From NCBI GenBank assembly GCA_046052145.1, contig JBJOMW010000008.1:96928-160927 (forward strand): a DNA stretch of 64,000 nt. The letters are read 5' to 3'. The notes beneath the pieces are model-generated. The model had not been told where the DNA came from. It searched no databases and saw only the letters and a program-made list of their open reading frames with translations. Source of the DNA: Falsiroseomonas sp046052145 (lineage in GTDB: Bacteria > Pseudomonadota > Alphaproteobacteria > Acetobacterales > Acetobacteraceae). Shown here piece by piece: positions 57,991 to 64,000 of the stretch (positions are counted from its first letter, which is position 1; every line of letters begins with the position of its first letter). The position numbers were made by a program, and so were the translations under genes.

Positions 57991-58911
57991 TCAGGACAAG
58001 GCCAGGCCCGGGCGCTTTTCCTTCACGGGGATCTTCAGGTAGCGCACGCCATTCGCTTCCGCCGGTGGGAAGCGGCCAGCGCGGATATTCACCTGGATGG
58101 AGGGCAGCAGCAGCGTCGGCGCCGCAAGCTTGGCATCGCGCGCGGTGCGGAAGGCCACGAATTCGTCTTCCGTCGTGCCATCCTTCACATGCGGATTTTC
58201 GGCGCGCTGCTGCGCCACCGTGCTCTGCCAGGCGTAGTGATCGCGCCCGGGCGCCTTGTAGTCGTGGCACATCCACAGCCGTGTCTCCGGCGGCAGCGAC
58301 AGCAAGCGGCGGACGGAGCGGAACAGCGCGCGCGCATCCCCGCCCGGAAAGTCGCAGCGCGCCGTGCCGTAATCGTGCATGAACAGCGTGTCGCCGACGA
58401 AGACATCGGACACGCCATCAGGGTCGGATTGCGCCGGCAGGATGCGATAGGCGAGGCAGGCCGGCGTGTGGCCAGGCAGGTGCATCACCTCGACATCCAG
58501 GCTGCCGATCCGGAACCGCTCGCCATCGCGGAACAGATGGTCGAAATCGCCGCCCTCCGGCCGCATGTCCTGCAGGCCGAAGACGGGCCGGAAGATCGTC
58601 TGGACCTGCTTCACGCCCTCGCCAATGCCGATGCGCGCGCCGGTCTCGCGTTTGATCCAGGGGGACGCGGTCAGGTGATCGGCATGCACATGCGTCTCAA
58701 GCACCCACTCCACCGCGACGCCTTCTTCCTTCGCGGCGTCCAGGATCGCCTTGGCAGAGGCGAGATCGGCCTCCCCGGACCGGTTGTCCCAATCCAACAC
58801 GGGGTCGATGACGGCCCCCCGCCGCGTCGCCCGGTCCCAGACCAGGTAGCTGACGGTGTTCGTCGCCTCGTCGAAGAAGGCCCGGATCGCGGGGCCCTGC
58901 TGCCCTGACAT
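57991..58911 (-). CDS. MBL-fold hydrolase, ETHE1/persulfide dioxygenase-like
   Basis: 306 residues with the metallo-beta-lactamase motifs THVHADHLT, PGHTPACLAY, GDTLFMHDYG and HDYK. The order NTVSYLVWD, VIDPVLDWD, THVHADH is that of ETHE1/Blh-type proteins, which use iron to oxidise glutathione persulfide or hydrolyse related thioesters. The Asp/His pattern is complete. No sulfurtransferase or BigR-like regulator is adjacent. A glyoxalase II-type role is the alternative. Confidence 0.86.
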   Translation of the reverse strand: MSGQQGPAIRAFFDEATNTVSYLVWDRATRRGAVIDPVLDWDNRSGEADLASAKAILDAAKEEGVAVEWVLETHVHADHLTASPWIKRETGARIGIGEGVKQVQTIFRPVFGLQDMRPEGGDFDHLFRDGERFRIGSLDVEVMHLPGHTPACLAYRILPAQSDPDGVSDVFVGDTLFMHDYGTARCDFPGGDARALFRSVRRLLSLPPETRLWMCHDYKAPGRDHYAWQSTVAQQRAENPHVKDGTTEDEFVAFRTARDAKLAAPTLLLPSIQVNIRAGRFPPAEANGVRYLKIPVKEKRPGLALS

Positions 58912-58964
58912 GCCATCCTCCCGTGGTGGTTCGCGGCAGGATAACGCGGGCGGCAGGGCCTGTG

Positions 58965-61262
58965 TCAGCCTTTCCGGCGGATCGCCATCAGCACGCGTTC
59001 AGGCGTCGCCGGCAGGTCGAGATCGGGCGTGCCGATCGCATCCTTCAGCGCATTCCAGACGCTGGTCGCCAGCAGCAGCGGCGGTTCGCCCACCGCCTTC
59101 GATCGGAAGATGGTCTCGACGCGCACCGGCGCGCCTTCCAGCAACCGCAGGTTCATCGCCGGCGGCACGTCGCGCGAGCCCGGGATTTTGTAAGTGGACG
59201 GCCCGACGGTGCGCAGCCGCCCCTGCCCGTCCCACCACAATTCCTCGCAGGTCAGCCAGCCCATGCCCTGGACGAAGGCGCCTTCGATCTGGCCGCGATC
59301 CACCGCCGGATTGAGGCTGCGCCCGCAATCCTGCACCAGGTCGGCGCGCAGGCAGCGATGCTCGCCCGTCAGCGTATCCACGATCACTTCCGCCACCGCG
59401 GCGCCGTAGGAGAAGTAGAAGAAGGGGTGCCCCTTCATCGCCACCGGGTCCCAATGGATGTCGGGCGTCTTGTAGAAGCCGGTGGCGGAGAGGCTCACGC
59501 GTTCCAGGAAGCAGAGCTTCGCCAGCTCGCCGAAATCGAGCACCTTGTTCCCGCCGACACGCTCGGCCCAGACGCGGTTGTCGGCGAAGACCACCGCCGC
59601 CGGCGCGATGCCCCACTTTTGGGCCGCGACCTCCGCCATGCGGTCCCGGATCGTCAGCGCGGCGTTGTGCGCTGCCCAGCCATTGAGGTCCGAACCGGTG
59701 GAGGCCGCGGTCGGCGCGGTGTTCGGCACCTCCGCCGTCGAGGTCGCGGTGATCGCGACGCGGTCGAGGTCCACGCCGAAGACCTCGGTCACGACCTGGG
59801 CGATCTTGATGAACAGCCCCTGCCCCATCTCGGTGCCGCCATGGTTCAGGCGGATGGAACCGTCGGAATAGACATGCACCAGCGCGCCGGCCTGGTTCAG
59901 GTGGCGGATGCCGAAGGAGATGCCGAAGGCTAGCACCATGCTGCCAAGCCCGCGCCGCAGCGTCGGGTGCTGCGCATTAAAGGCGGCGATCTCGGCGCGG
60001 CGGCGATCCCATTCGGAATCACGATGCGCTTCGGCCCAGACGCGCTCGATCAGGTCGCCCTCGACCTTCTGGCCATAGGGCAGCACATCCGAATTGCCGC
60101 CCGCGCCAAGGAAATTGCGCGCGCGCACCTCTTCGGCTGGCAGGCCGAGCGCGGCGGCGGCGCGGTGGACCACATCCTCCATCAGCAGCGCGCCCTGCGG
60201 GCCGCCGAAGCCGCGGAAGGCGGTGTTGGAGACAGTGTTGGTCTTCACCGCCTGCGCCGTCAGCGCGATGTCCGGCACGTCGCAGCAATTCACCGCATGG
60301 GTGATGGCGCGGAAGACAACACCGCCCGACATGTCGAGGCTCCAGCCGCCATCGGCCGCGAGCAATGCCTCCAGCCCCAGGATGCGGCCCGTATCGTCGA
60401 AGCCGGCGGTCCAGCGATACAGGAAGGGATGGCGCTTGCCGGTCGCGATCATGTCGGCGCGGCGCGACAGGCGCAGCTTCACCGGCCGGCCGGTGACACG
60501 CGCGGCGAAGGCCGCCGCGGCGCCGACCCAGCTCGCATTGCTCTCCTTGCCGCCGAAGCCGCCGCCCATGCGCCGGCAGCTCACGGTGACGCGGTTGTAG
60601 TCGCAGCCCAGTACGCGCGCGGCGATATGCTGCACCTCCGACGGATGCTGCGTGGAGGAGACGATCGTCATCTCCCCATCCTCGCCAGGGGTCGCGAGTG
60701 CGATCTGGCTTTCGAGGTAGAAATGCTCCTGCCCGCCGGCATAGAGGTCCGCCGAGAGGCGATGCGGCGCGCGCGCGATGGCGGCGGCGGCATCGCCGCG
60801 CCGGATCACCTGCGGCGGCACGACATTCTGGCCGAGTTCCAGCGCGCGTTCGATGCTCAGCACGGGTTCGAGCGGTGCGATTTCCGCCTTCACCGCCGCC
60901 GCGGCGCGCAGCGCTTCGTCGCGCGTCGTGGCGAGGATGAGGGCCAAGGGCATGCCCGCGAACTCGACCGTTGGATCGGCGAAGAGCGGCTCCTCCTTGC
61001 TGGCGGGGCCGATGTCGTTCTTGCCGGGGATGTCGCGCGGGCCAAGGATCGCGACGACGCCCGGCATGGCGCGCGCGACATCCGTATGCAGCGCGGTCAG
61101 CGTGCCATGCGGGATGGAGGACAGCACCAGCGCGCCATGCAGCGTGCCGGGGACCTCGGGGATATCATCGGCATAGCGCGCCTCCCCGGTCGTGTGCTTC
61201 AGCGCGGAATCATGGCGCAGCGCGGCGCCAGCGCCTGAACGCGGCAGCGAGCCATCCATCAC
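58965..61262 (-). CDS. xdhB: Xanthine dehydrogenase molybdopterin-binding subunit
   Basis: 765 residues, the size of Rhodobacter-type XdhB. It holds the molybdenum cofactor where xanthine is hydroxylated to urate. Seen are YADDIPEVPGTLHGALVLS at the N terminus, the GGGFGGKES cofactor loop, RAFRGFGGPQG-like text (AFRGFGGPQG) with the substrate-binding Arg, and the C-terminal VGEPPLLLATSVW with the catalytic Glu. It overlaps xdhA (GTGA, or TGATG if ATG 61259 is used). XdhC, needed for cofactor insertion, is not next in the operon. Confidence 0.95.
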   Translation of the reverse strand: MMDGSLPRSGAGAALRHDSALKHTTGEARYADDIPEVPGTLHGALVLSSIPHGTLTALHTDVARAMPGVVAILGPRDIPGKNDIGPASKEEPLFADPTVEFAGMPLALILATTRDEALRAAAAVKAEIAPLEPVLSIERALELGQNVVPPQVIRRGDAAAAIARAPHRLSADLYAGGQEHFYLESQIALATPGEDGEMTIVSSTQHPSEVQHIAARVLGCDYNRVTVSCRRMGGGFGGKESNASWVGAAAAFAARVTGRPVKLRLSRRADMIATGKRHPFLYRWTAGFDDTGRILGLEALLAADGGWSLDMSGGVVFRAITHAVNCCDVPDIALTAQAVKTNTVSNTAFRGFGGPQGALLMEDVVHRAAAALGLPAEEVRARNFLGAGGNSDVLPYGQKVEGDLIERVWAEAHRDSEWDRRRAEIAAFNAQHPTLRRGLGSMVLAFGISFGIRHLNQAGALVHVYSDGSIRLNHGGTEMGQGLFIKIAQVVTEVFGVDLDRVAITATSTAEVPNTAPTAASTGSDLNGWAAHNAALTIRDRMAEVAAQKWGIAPAAVVFADNRVWAERVGGNKVLDFGELAKLCFLERVSLSATGFYKTPDIHWDPVAMKGHPFFYFSYGAAVAEVIVDTLTGEHRCLRADLVQDCGRSLNPAVDRGQIEGAFVQGMGWLTCEELWWDGQGRLRTVGPSTYKIPGSRDVPPAMNLRLLEGAPVRVETIFRSKAVGEPPLLLATSVWNALKDAIGTPDLDLPATPERVLMAIRRKG

Positions 61263-62701
61263 AGCTTCTCCCGAACGCGATCCGCCAGCGGATCGCTGGG
61301 CTCCCCAAAGGCCGCAACCTCATGGACGAGGTCAGGGCGTGTCGCGCGCAGATGCAGCCGGTGCAGCAGGCCCTGCGCGACCGCAAGGCGATAGGCCGCG
61401 CTGCCGCGCCAATCCGAAAGCGGCGCGATGTCGCCGGCCAGTGCCGTTGCCGCGGCGGCGACGCTGCCCGCATCGAAGGGCTTGCCGAGCAGCGCGGCTT
61501 CCGCACCCTTCGCGCGGACCACCGTCGCGCCAACGCCGCCGAAGGCGAGCCGTGCGTCGACGATCACGCCGGCCTCTTCCCGCACCAGCAGCGCGGCGCC
61601 AACGGTCGAGATGTCCTGGTCATGGCGCTTGCTGATTTTCTCGCAGGCGAACTGCGCGCCCTCGGCCAGACGCGGCACGTGCAACTCCACCACCACCTCA
61701 TCCGGTGCCAGCGCAGTCTGGCGATAGCCGGTGAGGAAGGCGTCGACCGGCATCTCCCGCACACCGCGCTGCGACGCCACGCGCACCACCGCGCCAAGCG
61801 CAACAAGGGGAGGAAGCGAATCCCCGATCGGGGAGGCCGTGCCGAGATTGCCACCCAGCGTGCCCAGCCCGCGGATCTGCCGCGAGCCAAGCCGGGCGAG
61901 CAGCGCGCCGAAAGGCGCGAAGCCCGGCTCGGCGCGGAACAGATCGAGCAGGCGGCCATAGGGCACCGCCGCGCCGATGCGCATCCCATCCGCGCGCGCC
62001 TCCAGCACATGCAACTCCGGCACGTTCAGAAGGCAGATCACCGCGGGCGGCACCTCGCGATGGTCGGAGACGCGAAGGCCAAGATCGGTCCCGCCGGCCA
62101 GCAGCCAGGCCTCGGGATGCGCCGCGCGCAGCGCCAGCAATTCATCGAGCGAAGCGGGCAGATGGAAGACCTGGCCTGTCGCCTCGAAGCGCGCGGAGGA
62201 CGGCGATGCGAGAACAGGCGGCGCGGTCTCGTCCGGCGCAATGCGCGAGAAGACCTCGACGATCGGGCGGTAGCCGGTGCAGCGGCAGAGATTGCCGGCC
62301 AGCGCCTCATGCACCTCGCCGCCCTCCGTTGCATGCGCCCAGGCGGACATCACGATGCCCGGCGTGCAGAAGCCGCATTGCGTGCCGTCGCTCTCAGCCA
62401 TCGCGACCTGGATCGGATGCGGCGTACCATCCGGCGCGCGCAGCCCCTCCACGGTGCGGATGGCGCGGCCATGCAGCTGGCCGAGCAAAGTGAGGCAGGC
62501 ATTGACCGGCGTCCGGCGGCCATCGGCCTCCTCCAGCACCACGGTGCAGGCGCCGCAATCGCCCTCCGCGCAGCCCTCCTTGGTACCGGTCAGACCGGCG
62601 GGGCCGCGCAACCAATCGAGAAGCGAGGTGGTGGGCGAGGTGCCGGAGGGCAGCGTCTGCGGCCGTCCGTTCAGCGTGAAGGCAATCGAGATCCCGGTCA
62701 T
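61259..62701 (-). CDS. xdhA: Xanthine dehydrogenase small subunit (2Fe-2S and FAD)
   Basis: 480 residues with three parts. The first 2Fe-2S domain uses Cys44, Cys49, Cys52 and Cys69 (EGCAEGDCGAC); the second uses Cys109, Cys112, Cys139 and Cys141 (CGFC...CRC). From about residue 175 there is an FAD-binding domain with LLAGGTDLGLRVSD and LGGNLGTASPIGDSLPPL. It passes electrons from the molybdenum subunit to NAD. First gene of xdhAB. Together with the nucleoside hydrolase and HIU hydrolase in this window it supports purine degradation. Confidence 0.96.
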   Translation of the reverse strand: MTGISIAFTLNGRPQTLPSGTSPTTSLLDWLRGPAGLTGTKEGCAEGDCGACTVVLEEADGRRTPVNACLTLLGQLHGRAIRTVEGLRAPDGTPHPIQVAMAESDGTQCGFCTPGIVMSAWAHATEGGEVHEALAGNLCRCTGYRPIVEVFSRIAPDETAPPVLASPSSARFEATGQVFHLPASLDELLALRAAHPEAWLLAGGTDLGLRVSDHREVPPAVICLLNVPELHVLEARADGMRIGAAVPYGRLLDLFRAEPGFAPFGALLARLGSRQIRGLGTLGGNLGTASPIGDSLPPLVALGAVVRVASQRGVREMPVDAFLTGYRQTALAPDEVVVELHVPRLAEGAQFACEKISKRHDQDISTVGAALLVREEAGVIVDARLAFGGVGATVVRAKGAEAALLGKPFDAGSVAAAATALAGDIAPLSDWRGSAAYRLAVAQGLLHRLHLRATRPDLVHEVAAFGEPSDPLADRVREKL

Positions 62702-62765
62702 GACCAGGAGTTAAGCAAACCCCGCGCCGCGGTCGAGGGGGGAACCGCGGCACGGGGGATCATGG

Positions 62766-64000
62766 CTACCCGAAGATGATATCCGCCGAGGTCAGGGGCC
62801 GTGTGATGCCCTGGAGGTAGAACTCGTCGCCCTGGCCGAGATCGAGGACGAGGCCCTGATATTCCCAGCGCGGCTCGGTGCGCTGGGTGATCTCGCCGGC
62901 GGTGATGCCCTCCAGCCGCAGGCGGTCCTCGCCCGGGGTGAAGTCCACCAGCCAATCCGGCCCATCACCGCGGGCGAAGGCGAAGATGTCGCGCCCCGCG
63001 CCCCCGGTCAGCCCGTCATGGTCGAGCCCGCCGCGCAGCAGGTCGTCACCGGCCTTGCCTTGCAGGTCGTCGCTGCCCGCGCCGCCATTGAGCGTGTCGG
63101 CCCCGGCCCCGCCGGCCAGCCAATCATCGCCGGCCGTGCCGGAGATGACCGGCCCAGGGGCAGGCGTGGGCGTCGGTGCCGGGGTTGGCGTCGGCGTCGG
63201 CGTCGGCGTCGGTGTGGGGGCCGGCGTCGGTGTGGGCGTCGGTGTGGGCGTCGGTGTGGGCGTCGGGGCGGGCGCCGGGCCGGCGGCGAACTCGCCCATC
63301 AGGCCAAGCTCGCGCGCCGTCGCTGCGCCGATGCCGGCCAGGAACAGGCTTGCCCCGTCGGGCAGCACCAGACGCAGGCCGTCGGTGCCGTCCACGGTGG
63401 TGACCTCGGCGCGGACCTCCTCCGGCTCCAACCCGCCGGCCAGACGGACGCCGTCGGCGCCGAGGGTGAAGTCAGCGACGCGGTCCTGGCCGTCGCCCTC
63501 CCCGAAGACCACGGTGTCGCGGCCGGCGCCGGTGATCAGGCGGTCATCATCTGCCCCGCCGCGGAGCACATCGGCGCCCGCCCCGCCATCGAGCCAATCG
63601 TCGCCTGCGCCGCCGAGCAGGCGGTCGCGGCCCTCGCCGCCGAGGAGCATGTCGTCGCCCGCCTTGCCCGAGAGCCGGTCATGTCCGGCGCCGCCACTGA
63701 GGCGGTCATCGGTGGTGTCTCCGGCCATGGTGTCGTCGCCCGCGGTGCCGGTGACGTCGAGGCCGCCCGGCGTGGGAGCCGGGGTGGGGGTCGGCGTGGG
63801 TGTCGGCGCAGGAGTGGGCGCCGGCGTGGGCGTCGGGGGCGGAGATGGCTCCGGCGTCGGCGTCGGCTCTGGGGTGGGTGTCGGCGCAGGAGTGGGCGCC
63901 GGCGTGGGCGTCGGGGGCGGAGATGGCTCCGGCGTCGGCGTCGGCTCTGGGGTGGGTGTCGGCGTGGGCGTTGGCGTCGGGGGCGGCGTTGGTGTGGGTT
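62766..64000 (-). CDS. RTX (hemolysin-type calcium-binding) protein with Pro/Thr linkers, 5' part outside window
   Basis: The frame is open from the window end down to 62766, so the N terminus is missing. From the visible N-side, a linker rich in TPTPEP/SPPP/APTPAP precedes VTGTAGDDTM and a first block of GGxGxDxLx nonapeptides (GGAGHDRLSGKAGDD...). A beta-rich segment and a long TPTP linker follow, then a second nonapeptide block and an FTPGEDRLRLEG...YLQGI end. These repeats bind calcium and fold outside the cell; such proteins usually leave by a type I system, which is not seen here. An internal ATG at 63728 is unlikely to be the true start. Confidence 0.9.
   Translation of the reverse strand, partial: PTPTPPPTPTPTPTPTPEPTPTPEPSPPPTPTPAPTPAPTPTPEPTPTPEPSPPPTPTPAPTPAPTPTPTPTPAPTPGGLDVTGTAGDDTMAGDTTDDRLSGGAGHDRLSGKAGDDMLLGGEGRDRLLGGAGDDWLDGGAGADVLRGGADDDRLITGAGRDTVVFGEGDGQDRVADFTLGADGVRLAGGLEPEEVRAEVTTVDGTDGLRLVLPDGASLFLAGIGAATARELGLMGEFAAGPAPAPTPTPTPTPTPTPTPAPTPTPTPTPTPTPAPTPTPAPGPVISGTAGDDWLAGGAGADTLNGGAGSDDLQGKAGDDLLRGGLDHDGLTGGAGRDIFAFARGDGPDWLVDFTPGEDRLRLEGITAGEITQRTEPRWEYQGLVLDLGQGDEFYLQGITRPLTSADIIFG
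63796..63951. repeat. Two perfect tandem copies of a 78-bp unit within the RTX gene
   Basis: A 78-bp unit beginning GTGGGTGTCGGCGCAGGAG occurs at 63796-63873 and 63874-63951, identical by eye, and a third partial start follows at 63952. The unit is 26 codons, so the frame is kept, and it encodes Pro/Thr/Glu/Ala linker. Copy number is likely to vary by slippage or recombination. Confidence 0.85.

Noticed and set aside
62701..62765. Possible small gene or terminator between xdhA and the RTX gene
   Set aside because: The 64 bases hold no start with a ribosome site and no convincing stem; they probably contain only the xdhAB promoter.
63170..63270. CRISPR-like or minisatellite repeat
   Set aside because: The short GGTGTGGGCGTC-type repeats are in frame and encode a Thr-Pro linker of the RTX protein.

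Overview
The window looks like chromosomal DNA from a very GC-rich (about 70 % by eye) alphaproteobacterium. An Acetobacteraceae/Roseomonas-like member of the Rhodospirillales is my best guess. The supports are the codon bias, three Bug-type periplasmic receptors, a tripartite tricarboxylate transporter, a TRAP transporter, homospermidine synthase, and a gene closely resembling the BciB-type 8-vinyl reductase of (bacterio)chlorophyll synthesis. This assignment is inference; no rRNA or tRNA gene was found. Coding density is high and many neighbours overlap by ATGA, GTGA or TGATG, so most blocks are probably operons.

Layout. 0-3.9 kb: end of an NfeD-like gene, then a Bug receptor, TctB, TctA and a MaoC-like hydratase. 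3.9-6.0 kb: fusA (EF-G) on the minus strand, outside any str operon. 6.4-10.9 kb: a tightly coupled queuosine operon, queA-tgt-queF-queG, followed by a 36-codon internally deleted queC and a class I glutamine amidotransferase. 10.9-19.9 kb: a second Bug receptor, two paralogous flavodoxin-fold oxidoreductases around a cupin, an NMT1/ThiY-like ABC importer coupled to a cytosine-deaminase-like amidohydrolase, and an L-idonate-dehydrogenase-like/2-hydroxyacid-dehydrogenase pair. 20-26 kb: D-erythronate dehydrogenase-like gene, homospermidine synthase beside an agmatinase-family enzyme (a putrescine to homospermidine module), a BciB-like reductase and a nucleoside hydrolase. 26-33.4 kb: an orphan NMT1-like binding protein, a sugar-acid dehydratase pair with a third Bug receptor, glucokinase, a small cytochrome c and two SDRs.

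33.6-40.2 kb holds the most distinctive system: three genes encoding a transglutaminase/DUF2126 amidoligase fusion, a circularly permuted ATP-grasp/alpha-E fusion, and a second transglutaminase. It is a predicted peptide ligation/cleavage system without an established substrate. 40-50 kb: GST, an M20-like protein lacking its catalytic glutamates, MscL, HIU hydrolase, a MATE exporter, a DctPQM TRAP transporter, an ABC exporter and a LysR regulator. 50.7-62.7 kb: a DUF3141 alpha/beta hydrolase, a BKACE enzyme, a Ser/Thr kinase-Usp fusion with a phosphoesterase, gnd-gntK, an ETHE1-like MBL protein and xanthine dehydrogenase. The window ends inside an RTX protein with Pro/Thr linkers.

Between genes lie two kinds of repeat: a 105-bp element present twice in opposite orientation (98 % identical), and several arrays of consecutive perfect hairpins. 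Purine breakdown is represented by nucleoside hydrolase, XdhAB and HIU hydrolase, at scattered positions.
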